Source of the DNA: CG2-30-46-19 sp034414555
GTDB lineage: Bacteria; Chloroflexota; Dehalococcoidia; GIF9; AB-539-J10
DNA: 64,000 bases
Assembly: GCA_034414555.1 (NCBI GenBank)
Contig: DAOUMA010000010.1
Span: 47,815 to 111,814 of the forward strand
Direction: 5' to 3'
Shown: positions 26,273 to 34,174 of the stretch, in pieces
Position numbering within the stretch: position 1 is the stretch's first letter
Layout: every line of letters begins with the position of its first letter
Program-made: the position numbers and the translations under genes
The notes under the pieces: generated by a model
Databases searched by the model: none
Told to the model about the DNA's origin: nothing
The model's input: the letters and a program-made list of their open reading frames with translations, nothing else

Positions 26273-26710
26273 TTATGGACAGGCGCTCCCGCTCCAGAGG
26301 CCATTCGTCAAGATTGCGGTTTTACCGCCACCGGAGTAGGTGCCGTCAGTAACTACGCCGCTAGTATCCCAGGTCCAGTTACCATGGGTCGGCAGCTTCA
26401 GGTAGGTCTCCAGGGTAAAGTTCTTGCCCTGTCCGCTTATGGTCAGGGTCAGTGTGCCCGCAGTTATGTTACCGCCGCTATCTAGTTGGCCGATGCTGTT
26501 GTTAGCCATGCCGGCGATAACGGCGGTTTGTACACTGCTTGCCTCGGTCTTGGCGGTCGAGCAAGTCCCTGCGCCGAGGAAGCCACCGACGTTAAACGCC
26601 ACCACGGCGGCAAGGATACCGAGGATGATAATCACAATCAACAGCTCAATCAGGGTAAAACCGCCTTCGCCTTTACGCACCTTCTTCATTAGTCCTTTCA
26701 ATGCTTTCAC
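26273..26710 (-). CDS. type IV prepilin-like protein
   Basis: A 145-aa class III-style prepilin. A short basic leader (MKALKGLMKKVRKGEGG) is followed by the cleavage site G|FTLIELLIVIIILGILAAVV, with Glu at +5 and the long hydrophobic helix. The mature domain is small, Gly/Thr-rich, and has Cys near residue 50 and near the C-terminus that could form a disulfide. It probably builds a pilus or pseudopilus processed by the PilD encoded nearby. The GTG start has the excellent AAAGGAGGTGA site. It is a one-gene unit ending in a strong terminator. No assembly ATPase or PilC is present here. Confidence 0.92.
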   Translation of the reverse strand: MKALKGLMKKVRKGEGGFTLIELLIVIIILGILAAVVAFNVGGFLGAGTCSTAKTEASSVQTAVIAGMANNSIGQLDSGGNITAGTLTLTISGQGKNFTLETYLKLPTHGNWTWDTSGVVTDGTYSGGGKTAILTNGLWSGSACP

Positions 26711-27285
26711 CTATTCACCTCCTTTCTTTGATATTTGATATTTTTTATTTAACCACTTATGAGTGGCGAGGTCAAGCCTCACCACTGTTTTTGCCATATT
26801 ACTATGTCCGCAAACAACACCTCCTTATGTTAGTTATTGCTATATAGCATAATCATACGTATGGTGGGTTACAGCGTCAATAGGAATATGGTAACAGGAC
26901 GGTCGGGGAATTGCACCCTCACCCTGGCCCTCTCCCGTCAAGGGAGAGGGAATGTAGAAAATATTCTCCCGTCAAGGGAGAGGGAGCTAATGAGATTGCC
27001 ACGCCTTCGGCTCGCAATGACAACAAGGAGCCGCAAAGACGTTTTCCTCTTGCCGCTGCGCGGAGCGCTAGCGACGAAACAATCTCAGAGTTGAAATTCT
27101 AAACAATATCAAAAATCAAAAGTCAAAATGACAGTTCAATAGCTTTTAGCCATCAGCTTTCAGCCTTCAGCCATTGGTTAACCGCCGACTGCTGATTACT
27201 GACTGTTTTTTCATATTGTTTAGTATCTGGAGTGTTGCTTTCCCGGTATTGACTTGGGGAATGAAAGCGGTAACAATTGGCTTTG
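26711..27285. repeat. repeat-filled region between pilin and prepilin peptidase
   Basis: No supportable gene. It includes the pilin leader (26711-26850), two CCCTCTCCCGTCAAGGGAGAG-type palindromes (26925-26985), a REP unit GAGATTGCCACGCC...CAATGAC (26992-27020), a half REP (27055-27088), and a CAGCTTTCAGCCTTCAG stretch with TGTTTAGTATC (27138-27230) that recurs at 28868-28925. Confidence 0.75.
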
Positions 27286-28095
27286 ATGGAAGCTTTTCTG
27301 ATATTTCTTTTTTTCTTGCTCGGGCTGGGGATAGGCAGCTTTCTCAATGTATGTATCGATAGGTTGCCCCGAAATGAGTCCATCGTAAATCCGCCTTCCC
27401 ATTGTGAAGCCTGCGGGCATCGGCTGACAGCCAGGGATTTAGTGCCATTATTCAGCTATTTATGGCTCAGGGGGAAATGCCGCTATTGTGGAGCGAGCAT
27501 TCCGAGGAAGCTTTTCTTTGTGGAGCTGGCCAGCGGTGCGATATGCGCCTTTCTGTGCTGGAAGTATGGATTGTCGCCCGAACTGGGGGCAATGATTTTC
27601 TACGCTGCCCTGTTCACTATTGTATTCATGGTTGACCTGGAAAAGGGGGTTATCCTTAACAAGGTAGTTTACCCTGCGATGGCAATTGCGTTTATTCTTT
27701 CAGTGCTGGAGATTCAACTTGAGCTTCCTCAATCTGAGCTTTTTCAATGGCCTGTGGCTGGCATCGCCAATATTGCTATGGGGGGTGGGGTTGGCTTTTT
27801 GTTCTTTTTTGTGTTGGCGGTGGCATCTCGTGGGGGAATGGGCTGGGGGGATGTGAAACTGGCGGGATTAATTGGGCTGGCCACCGGTTTTCCCATGGTA
27901 TTGGCGGCAATAGTGCTGGGAGCTGGTCTTGGGGCGATAATCGGGGCAATTTTAATGGCAGCCAGAAAGAAGGGAAGGAAAAGCCCCATCCCCTTTGGTC
28001 CGTTTTTATCAGTAGCCACCATGGTTACCTTGATTTGGGGATATGATATACTCAACTGGTATATGGGATTGAAGTGGCATTTTGGTTTATTTTGA
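27286..28095 (+). CDS. pilD: prepilin peptidase (A24 family)
   Basis: A 269-aa polytopic membrane aspartate protease that cuts, and usually N-methylates, type IV prepilins. The N-terminal region has LGIGSFLNVCIDRLP and the paired zinc cysteines of CEACGHR and CRYCGAS. The catalytic Asp residues are in FMVDLEKGVI (near 112) and GMGWGDVKLAGLIG (near 190). About seven to eight membrane segments follow the family pattern. ATG at 27286 is preferred to a TTG three codons upstream. The likely substrate is the pilin encoded divergently at 26273-26710. Confidence 0.93.
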   Translation: MEAFLIFLFFLLGLGIGSFLNVCIDRLPRNESIVNPPSHCEACGHRLTARDLVPLFSYLWLRGKCRYCGASIPRKLFFVELASGAICAFLCWKYGLSPELGAMIFYAALFTIVFMVDLEKGVILNKVVYPAMAIAFILSVLEIQLELPQSELFQWPVAGIANIAMGGGVGFLFFFVLAVASRGGMGWGDVKLAGLIGLATGFPMVLAAIVLGAGLGAIIGAILMAARKKGRKSPIPFGPFLSVATMVTLIWGYDILNWYMGLKWHFGLF

Positions 28096-28124
28096 GGTAA
28101 GCTTAAGCTGAATGGAGAAAGAAA

Positions 28125-28808
28125 ATGGAGAAAATAAAAGTAGTTGTTATTGACCGTCAGCCGATGTTTCGGCAGGGGATACGTGCTGGCCTTTCCAGGG
28201 TGGCTGGTATAGATGTTGTTGGGGAGCAGGGTGTTGTTGATGAAGAGGTGATGCCCATCATGGAAACTTTGACTCCGGATGTAGTGCTTGTGGATGTTGA
28301 TTATCCTTCGCTTAACGGGTTGAAGTTATGTCGCAAGATAAAGAAATTGTTAGCCAGTACGGCGGTTATTGTGCTTACTCCACAGATTGACGATGAGCAA
28401 TTCTTCGAGGCAATCAAGTCTCAAGCGTCAGCTTACCTGAGCAAGGAAGCCAGTGCTGATGAGATAGCTAAGGTTATCAAGCGATGTGCCAGTGGTGAGC
28501 ACCCCATAGATGGAGGACTTACTGAGCGTCCTGAGGTGGCGAAACGGATATTGCAACAGTTCCAGGAGCTTTCCCGGGAAAAGGAGATAGCTGAGTTCAC
28601 TTCGCCGCTTACCCAGAGGGAAATGGAAATACTGGGGTATATGGCTAAAGGCTATCTTAACAAGCAAATTGCTAATGAATTAGACGTCAGCGAGCAGACG
28701 GTGAAGAATCATATCACCTCGATATTGCGCAAGCTCAATGTGAATGCACGCACACAGGCGGTGGTGGTGGCGATAAAGAAAGGGTTGGTTTCTGTAAGCA
28801 AGGAATAG
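28125..28808 (+). CDS. NarL/FixJ-type response regulator
   Basis: A 227-aa two-domain regulator. The receiver (1-120) has the acidic start VVIDRQPMFRQG, the phospho-acceptor Asp in VLVDVDYPSLNG near residue 57, and the Lys of AYLSKEAS near 104. The C-terminal LuxR-type HTH (160-220) shows LTQREMEILGYMAKGYLNKQIANEL and VSEQTVKNHITSILRKLNV in sequence. No histidine kinase is nearby. It follows pilD by 29 nt and is probably co-transcribed, so pilus control is plausible but unproven. Confidence 0.93.
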   Translation: MEKIKVVVIDRQPMFRQGIRAGLSRVAGIDVVGEQGVVDEEVMPIMETLTPDVVLVDVDYPSLNGLKLCRKIKKLLASTAVIVLTPQIDDEQFFEAIKSQASAYLSKEASADEIAKVIKRCASGEHPIDGGLTERPEVAKRILQQFQELSREKEIAEFTSPLTQREMEILGYMAKGYLNKQIANELDVSEQTVKNHITSILRKLNVNARTQAVVVAIKKGLVSVSKE

Positions 28809-29380
28809 CTGAACAGAAATCCAAAATACAAATAAGAAATTCTAGTACCTAAATTCAAAACTCAATTTAGTAGCTATCAGCCTTCAGCTTTATACTGACT
28901 GCTCTTTTACATTGTTTAGTATTTCGGATTTGGGGTTTAGAGTTTTCCCCTTTTTCTTGTCATTGCGAGCCGAAGGCGTGGCAATCTCATTAGCTCCCTC
29001 TCCCTCGACAGGAGAGGGCCAGGGTGAGTGTCTTCCCCCTCCCTCTAACTCCCTCCCGCAAGGGGAGGGAGAACTTTATACCTCTCCCTTGAAGGGAGAG
29101 GCTAGGTGAGGGTGAATTTACAGTGCCCTTTTTGTTTCAGCGGCATTAATGACTCTTTTCCCGGTCATTGCGAGCCGAAGGCGTGGCAATCCTTGTTCCG
29201 AGCGAAAGCGAGGAATCTCGCTTTGAGATTGCTTCGTCGCTGTATTTTGTAGTTGCCTGATTCATCAGGCACAATTGCCCAATTTATTGGGCAACTACAT
29301 TTTTAAACTATCCTTCGCAATGACAGCAGGGAGCGTGCCTCGTAATGACAAAAGCGGGAGAGGTGATAAAATAAGGTGAT
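28809..29380. repeat. repeat-filled intergenic region
   Basis: No gene supported. In order: AT-rich TTTAG-type tract (28815-28868), CAGCCTTCAG/TGTTTAGTAT stretch (28868-28925), a REP unit (28959-28990), several CTCCCTCTCCC palindromes (28992-29112), then a REP composite (29164-29325) that contains 52-nt element copy 4. Confidence 0.8.
29248..29299 (+). repeat. 52-nt two-hairpin element, copy 4
   Basis: Same plan as the other copies. The loop of the second hairpin is TT instead of AA. Nested between GATTGCTTCGTCGCTGTATT and TTTTTAAACTATCCTTCGC, i.e. inside a REP. Confidence 0.9.
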
Positions 29381-30034
29381 ATGAGCCGGGAGGTTTTCGA
29401 CCAGATAGCGGAGAGCTGGTATCGGGTGAGGCACTGGCCTCGGTTAAGGGGTGAACTGGAGGAGCTGGCTCAAAGGTGGCGTAGTGGGCGGCTATTAAAT
29501 GTGGGTTGTGCTCACGGAGCTGATTTTTTGCCTTTTAAAGGGGAATTTGAGCTCTGGGGGGTGGATTTCTCGGCGGAGATGCTTAAGCAGGCACAGCGGT
29601 TCTCAGCGAAATTGCAATTTAAGGCAAACCTGGTCATGGCTGATGCTGTTTCCCTGCCCTTTGGAAATGAAACGTTTGATTATGCTGTGGCGGTAGCTAC
29701 ATATCATCACGTTGAAGGAAAAGGGGAGAGGGAAGCAGCCCTGCAGGAATTAAAGCGGGTATTAAAGCCCGGGGGCGAGGCTTTCCTGACGGTATGGAAT
29801 TGGGGACAGCCAAGGTTCTGGCTGAGGTATAAAGAGGCGAGAGTGCCGTGGAGGGTAGGAGGGAAGACTGTTTACCGTTATTATCACCTTTTCAGCTACG
29901 GAGAGTTTGAGAAGTTACTGGTTAAAGTTGGCTTTGAAATTGTCATCATATCGCCTGAGAAATCGTATCGCTTCCCGGTGAAGAACTTCTCCCGCAATAT
30001 TTGTGCACTAATTAAGAAAAGCACTAAATTCTAA
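29381..30034 (+). CDS. class I SAM-dependent methyltransferase
   Basis: A 217-aa methyltransferase. Motif I is LLNVGCAHGADFLPF near residue 38, then LWGVDFSAEMLKQA near 57, DAVSLPFGNETFDYAVAVA near 86, and LKRVLKPGGEAFLTVWNW near 124. The early YDQIA-like start (VFDQIAESWYRVRHWP) resembles the Trm9/ALKBH8 group that modifies wobble uridines, but the substrate cannot be confirmed. The ATG has a GGTGAT site. It is isolated between repeats. Confidence 0.88.
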   Translation: MSREVFDQIAESWYRVRHWPRLRGELEELAQRWRSGRLLNVGCAHGADFLPFKGEFELWGVDFSAEMLKQAQRFSAKLQFKANLVMADAVSLPFGNETFDYAVAVATYHHVEGKGEREAALQELKRVLKPGGEAFLTVWNWGQPRFWLRYKEARVPWRVGGKTVYRYYHLFSYGEFEKLLVKVGFEIVIISPEKSYRFPVKNFSRNICALIKKSTKF

Positions 30035-30100
30035 ACAAATCCTAAATTCTAAGCTCTAAACCCTAAACAAATTCAAAACTCTAAATCCAAACGCCAAAAT
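30035..30100. repeat. AT-rich TTTAGG-type repeat tract, left flank
   Basis: Tandem-like variants of CTAAATTCTAAACCC. Similar tracts lie at 30455-30490 on the other side of the four-helix-bundle gene and at many intergenic sites in the window. Confidence 0.7.
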
Positions 30101-30460
30101 TCATTTTGCCTTCTCGATTATTGAGCCAAAGATTTTCATAAGTTCGGTTGCCTCTCCGATTAGCCATTCCCTTTTATGTTCCTCTTCCTTCTGGGGTTCC
30201 ACAAGTTTTAGCCAATAAATGGTTTCTTTAGCTTCCTTACGGCAAATCTTGACCCTCATAAAGAAATCCTTCTTGCTTAAGGATTCGTTTGCTTCTATGT
30301 AATTTGCTCCAATAGAGCTAGCGGACCTGAGGAGTTGTTTTGCTATTTCCGGAGTAGGGATACTTTTTGGGAGGTTTTTTACAAAAGTGATTGCCTCTTT
30401 GCTAAACCTGAAAGTCCGTTCTTCTAGGTCATATTGTTTTGAATTTCGTGTTTCGTTCAT
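30101..30460 (-). CDS. four-helix-bundle protein (23S rRNA IVS family)
   Basis: A 119-aa all-helical protein of the family first seen inside 23S rRNA intervening sequences. Conserved residues include FVKNLPKSI near 27, AKQLLRSASSIGANYIEA near 41 and FFMRVKICRKEAKETIYWL near 66. The gene is not in the rRNA here; it is flanked on both sides by the AT-rich TTTAGG-type repeat. That setting fits a mobile or selfish gene. Function is unknown; diversity of location suggests an independent cassette. Confidence 0.87.
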   Translation of the reverse strand: MNETRNSKQYDLEERTFRFSKEAITFVKNLPKSIPTPEIAKQLLRSASSIGANYIEANESLSKKDFFMRVKICRKEAKETIYWLKLVEPQKEEEHKREWLIGEATELMKIFGSIIEKAK

Positions 30461-30492
30461 TGTTTAGGATTTAGTATTTAGGGTTTAGGATT
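30461..30492. repeat. AT-rich TTTAGG-type repeat tract, right flank
   Basis: TTGTTTAGGATTTAGTATTT and variants between the IVS-family gene and the end of gltX. The last residues of gltX overlap it. Confidence 0.65.
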
Positions 30493-31926
30493 TATTTCTT
30501 GTAGCGCTTTATTGAGGCGTTTCAGGCACCTTTCTTTGCCCAGCGCCGCCATGGTCTGGAATAGCGGGGGTGATGCGGTGCGTCCCGTAATTGCCACTCG
30601 CAGCAGTCCGAAGAATTTACTCGTGGTCAGCCCGAGCTCAGCAGCCAGGGGACGAAGGATATCTTCCAGGGAGGTGACGTTCCAGGCTTCCAGAGGCTTC
30701 AGTCTCTCCAGGCTGGTTTCTATGACTTCGGTGGCTGAAGCGGTATCCGTTCCTTTGATTAGAAGGCTCTGGTCATACTCCAGCTCATCGAGAAAGAAGA
30801 AATCAGCGAGGTGAGGCACATCACCAAGCGTTCTGGCGCGCTCTTGAATCAAAGGCGTTATGGTAGAGATATAGCGGTCATCCAGCGGGCGCTTTACTGA
30901 AGATGGCAAATCTCGTTGTAAGAATGGGGTTGACTGTGAAGCAAATTGCTCCGGAGTGAGCTGACGAAGGTAAACTCCATTCATCCAGTCCAGTTTATCT
31001 TTATTAAAAATTGCCGCCGTTTTTCCCACCCTTTCCAGGGAGAAATGTTTTACCAGTTCTTCCCGGGACAAGAGCTCGGTCTTATCATCAAGCGACCAAC
31101 CGAGGAGGGAGAGGAAATTGAGCATCGCCTCGGGGAGGTAACCCTGCCTTTGATAATCAATGATGTTGGTGGCGCCATGTCTTTTGGAGAGTTTAGCCTT
31201 ATCAGGTCCTAATATCATTGGCAGGTGAGCGAACTGCGGTGGCTGCCAATCGAGCACCTGATACAGCAATATGTGGCGGGGGGTACTGGAGAGCCACTCA
31301 TCGGCACGAAGGACATGAGAGATAACCATCAGGTGATCGTCCACGACGTTGGCGAGGTGGTAAGTAGGGTAGCCGTCTGACTTGAGCAGGATGAAGTCAT
31401 CCAGAGTATCATTTTGGAAAGTCACCTTTGCTCGAATCAGGTCATGGAATGAAGTTTCTCCCTCCAGAGGAGTTTTGAAGCGGACTACCGGAGTGATGCC
31501 ACTCGTCTCAAGTTGAGCCCTTTGCTGCTCCGTCAGCTCCCGGCAGCGTCGGTCATATTTCGGTGGCTGTTTTCTCCTCATTTGCTCTTGACGCATTTCC
31601 TCCAGCCTCTGTGGAGAGCAGTAGCATAAATAAGCATGTTCCTGGTCAACCAATTTATGAGCTATTTCTTGATACAAAGGCAATCGTTGTGATTGAAAAT
31701 AGGGACCTTCATCCCAGTCCAGCCCGAGCCACTTCAAGCTTTCGGTGATGTTTTCCACTGCTCCAGCCGCCCTTCGAGCGACATCGGTGTCCTCGATGCG
31801 TAAGATGAATTTGCCACCGTGATGTCTGGCGAAGAGCCAATTGAATAGAGCAGTTCTGATGTTGCCCAGATGAGGATAGCCTGTGGGGCTGGGTGCGAAG
31901 CGAACCCTTACTTCTGAGTATGACAT
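30478..31926 (-). CDS. gltX: glutamate--tRNA ligase
   Basis: A 482-aa class I aminoacyl-tRNA synthetase charging tRNA-Glu. RFAPSPTGYPHLGNIRTALF carries the HIGH-type motif near residue 8, and the KMSKS counterpart is KLSKRHGATNI near 243. The catalytic and alpha-helical anticodon domains are complete. The C-terminal codons run into an AT-rich repeat (IEA..LQEINPKP), so the gene end may have been remodelled slightly. Whether it is discriminating for Glu alone cannot be told. It follows the 80-aa coiled-coil gene by 16 nt. Confidence 0.95.
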   Translation of the reverse strand: MSYSEVRVRFAPSPTGYPHLGNIRTALFNWLFARHHGGKFILRIEDTDVARRAAGAVENITESLKWLGLDWDEGPYFQSQRLPLYQEIAHKLVDQEHAYLCYCSPQRLEEMRQEQMRRKQPPKYDRRCRELTEQQRAQLETSGITPVVRFKTPLEGETSFHDLIRAKVTFQNDTLDDFILLKSDGYPTYHLANVVDDHLMVISHVLRADEWLSSTPRHILLYQVLDWQPPQFAHLPMILGPDKAKLSKRHGATNIIDYQRQGYLPEAMLNFLSLLGWSLDDKTELLSREELVKHFSLERVGKTAAIFNKDKLDWMNGVYLRQLTPEQFASQSTPFLQRDLPSSVKRPLDDRYISTITPLIQERARTLGDVPHLADFFFLDELEYDQSLLIKGTDTASATEVIETSLERLKPLEAWNVTSLEDILRPLAAELGLTTSKFFGLLRVAITGRTASPPLFQTMAALGKERCLKRLNKALQEINPKP

Positions 31927-31942
31927 GAGGGTTTGTCGAAAA

Positions 31943-32185
31943 TTATTTAGAGAGGACTCGTTGCAATTCCTGCAGCTGTTTTAGATGTTTCTTAAGTTTA
32001 TCTACCAGTTGCTCCGCTTTTTTCAGGTTGCCCTCGGTATTTTCTATTTCAGTGGACAACTTGAATAGCAATTCGTTGCGGTGCTCGATCATTTGGGCTT
32101 CAAATTCCGTTCCTTCCTTCAGGTAAGAGAGTATCTCGCTTTCCCCTTCGGCTTGTTCTTTGTCAGATTTGTCAAATAGCTCCAT
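31943..32185 (-). CDS. small coiled-coil hypothetical protein (80 aa)
   Basis: An 80-aa, highly charged, helical protein. The second half has a heptad-like pattern (LSTEIENTEGNLKKAEQLV then DKLKKHLKQLQELQRVL) that should form a coiled coil. No enzyme motif or membrane segment. It lies 16 nt before gltX on the same strand and is likely co-transcribed with it. I do not recognise the family; it could be a small structural or adaptor protein. An ATG with AGGACAT upstream gives a modest ribosome site. Confidence 0.72.
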   Translation of the reverse strand: MELFDKSDKEQAEGESEILSYLKEGTEFEAQMIEHRNELLFKLSTEIENTEGNLKKAEQLVDKLKKHLKQLQELQRVLSK

Positions 32186-32531
32186 CTCATTATGTCCTTT
32201 CTATTTTTATTATTACAAATATATCATATTGTTGAGCCATTTAAAATAAGTAGCACTCCTTCCTTAACTTTATAAGGCTGTTTAATTCTGATTTTGCATT
32301 GAGGCGGGGAAAATATCGGGGTTCTGGAGGTTGTTTAGCAACCTATCCCCCTAGACCCCCTTCCCTTAGCAAGGGAAGGGGGAGTGTAGGTAAGAGAGGG
32401 TGAACCCCTCTCTATAAATCTCTTCCCCCTCTCCTTTAACGGGGAAGGGGATAAAGGGGGTGAGGTTAGTAAACACTCTCTTAACCGGTAATTTGATAGT
32501 TTGGTGGGCTTTGCTTATAATCAAGTTGCTA
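32186..32531. other. intergenic region with a large palindromic repeat
   Basis: Holds divergent leaders for the coiled-coil gene and nfeD. The middle is the 116-nt element at 32365-32480. Nothing else recognisable. Confidence 0.6.
32365..32480 (+). repeat. 116-nt GC-skewed element, copy 1
   Basis: Runs from CTTAGCAAGGGAAGGGGGAG to GAGGTTAGTAAACACTCTC and contains the palindromes GAGAGGGTGAACCCCTCTC and CCCCTCTCCTTTAACGGGG. A closely similar copy in opposite orientation is at 63078-63193. An in-frame extension of the nfeD ORF into it is not believed. Confidence 0.88.
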
Positions 32532-33857
32532 ATGGTTAAAACTTTTTTCAGGATTGTTTTTCTGGCGCTGCTGGTAATTCCAGTAGTGGGGCTTGTGTGG
32601 GGTGGTACGGTTAGCGCTGCCACCCCCGAGGTTCAGGTTCTCGATGTAGAAGGCACCATAGTTCCTGCGGTATATGACTATATCAATAGGGGCATCAGCC
32701 AGGCGGAGGAGCGTGGCGACGCTGCTTGTATCATTGAGCTAAACACACCGGGAGGGCTTCTTGATTCGACGGACAAGATAGTTACCAGAATTATGAATGC
32801 TGATGTGCCTGTAGTGGTCTATGTTTCACCTAAAGGTGCCTGGGCAGCTTCTGCGGGGACGTTCATTACCCTCTCTGCCCACATAGCAGCAATGGCGCCG
32901 GGAACTACCATTGGCGCTGCTCATCCGGTGAGTGGTGGAGGGCAGCAGATATCAGATGTGGAAATGCAGAAGATAACTGCGTTCTCCGCTAAGTGGATTG
33001 AGACCATCGCCATGGAGCGGGGTCGCAATTCTAGTGAGGCAAGTCTGGCGGTGACCGAGAGCAAATCATTCCGGGATGATGAAGCGTTGGAGTGCAATCT
33101 CATTGACCTGCGAGCTGATAGTCTGGAAAGTCTTATTTCTCAGATAAATGGCCGGGAGGTCACTTTAGCCAGCGGTGAAAAAGTTACCATTAATACCACT
33201 GGCTGTGAGGTGGTGAGGAATGAGATGAACGCTGTGGAGAGATTCCTGCAGGTCATCAGCGACCCGAACATCGCTTACATTTTGCTCACTCTAGCCACGA
33301 TAGGGCTAATTACCGAGTTCTCCAATCCGGGGATGATTTTCCCCGGAGTGGCTGGTGGTATTAGCTTGATTCTGGCGTTTTACTCTTTAGGCGTGCTCAA
33401 TGCTTATTGGGGAGGGGTGTTTTTCATCTTGCTTGCCATGGGGCTTTTTGTGGCGGAACTTTTCATTACCAGCCATGGTGCGCTCGCTGCCGGAGGCATA
33501 GTCTCATTAGTTATTGGGTCGTTGATTCTATTCAGTCATACCTATAGCTCACCAGCGATGGAGGTAAATCGTGGGCTAATCGCCGGGGTAACCACTGCGG
33601 TTGCCTGCTTTCTTATCTTTGTCATTGGTGCTATTATTCGGGGGCAACAGCGACGTAAGGTGACCGGTGCTGAGGGTATGATTGGCGAGATAGCAGTAGC
33701 CAGAAGACCCCTGGGTCCTGAAGGGACAGTTTTAGCTAAAGGGGAGCTGTGGACTGCTGCCACTGAAGGGGAAAGGGTGGAGCGGGGGGAGGAGGTGGTG
33801 ATAACCAAGGTGGAAGGCTTAAAATTGTGGGTGGTCAAGAAATTAAGGAAGGAGTAA
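32532..33857 (+). CDS. NfeD-family membrane protease (long form)
   Basis: A 441-aa protein: signal anchor (1-30, ending TVSAA), a ClpP/SppA-like serine protease domain (35-210), four to five membrane segments (235-355) and a C-terminal OB fold (370-441). The protease part has IELNTPGGLLDS near 65 and the nucleophile Ser in GAWAASAGTFITL near 101. Long NfeD proteins pair with slipins and may cleave their C-terminal tails. The ATG at 32532 is chosen because codons upstream lie in a repeat. It heads an nfeD-nfeD-slipin cluster. Confidence 0.9.
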   Translation: MVKTFFRIVFLALLVIPVVGLVWGGTVSAATPEVQVLDVEGTIVPAVYDYINRGISQAEERGDAACIIELNTPGGLLDSTDKIVTRIMNADVPVVVYVSPKGAWAASAGTFITLSAHIAAMAPGTTIGAAHPVSGGGQQISDVEMQKITAFSAKWIETIAMERGRNSSEASLAVTESKSFRDDEALECNLIDLRADSLESLISQINGREVTLASGEKVTINTTGCEVVRNEMNAVERFLQVISDPNIAYILLTLATIGLITEFSNPGMIFPGVAGGISLILAFYSLGVLNAYWGGVFFILLAMGLFVAELFITSHGALAAGGIVSLVIGSLILFSHTYSSPAMEVNRGLIAGVTTAVACFLIFVIGAIIRGQQRRKVTGAEGMIGEIAVARRPLGPEGTVLAKGELWTAATEGERVERGEEVVITKVEGLKLWVVKKLRKE

Positions 33858-33873
33858 ACTGGCAGGTAGATAG

Positions 33874-34173
33874 ATGAGTGGTCCAGTTATTATCGGCATA
33901 ATCTTTGGTGTAGCCGTCATTATCGCTGTTATCTATGCTATCATTCAGGGACAAAGGCGAAAGCTTACCGCTGGTGTTGAAGATATGGTGGGTAAAATAG
34001 CAGTGGCGCAGACATCGCTTAACCCGAAAGGCACAGTTCGGGCTGAGGGGGAGATATGGGCAGCGGTAAGCGAAGGAGGTAAAATAGAACCTGGCGAGGA
34101 GGTGATAATAACCAAGGTTGAGGGGTTGCGATTATTGGTGGCCAAAAAATCTAAACAAAAGGAGGGAGAATAA
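33874..34173 (+). CDS. NfeD-like OB-fold protein (short form)
   Basis: A 99-aa protein with one N-terminal membrane segment (VIIGIIFGVAVIIAVIYAII) followed by an OB fold (EDMVGKIAVAQTSLNPKGTV, EGEIWAAVSEGGKIEPGEEV). The OB part is a near duplicate of the C-terminal domain of the long NfeD just upstream, so it arose by local duplication or exchange. It ends 1 nt before the slipin start. Likely role: membrane partner of the slipin. Confidence 0.88.
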   Translation: MSGPVIIGIIFGVAVIIAVIYAIIQGQRRKLTAGVEDMVGKIAVAQTSLNPKGTVRAEGEIWAAVSEGGKIEPGEEVIITKVEGLRLLVAKKSKQKEGE

Positions 34174-34174
34174 T

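Noticed and set aside
26837..27102. HicB-like start (LLYSIIIR) near the pilin leader
   Set aside because: Resembles the beginning of the gene at 25219 for only a few residues and then enters repeats; no valid start or ribosome site.
28912..29109. Open frame in the repeat region after the response regulator
   Set aside because: Consists of CTCCCTCTCCC palindromes and REP; no coding features.
30101..30460. Intervening sequence within a 23S gene
   Set aside because: The IVS-family gene here is not surrounded by rRNA; the 23S gene at 3.3-6.3 kb carries no such insert.
32460..32531. Upstream start of the NfeD ORF at 32460
   Set aside because: These codons lie within and just after the 116-nt repeat; the signal anchor begins properly at 32532.
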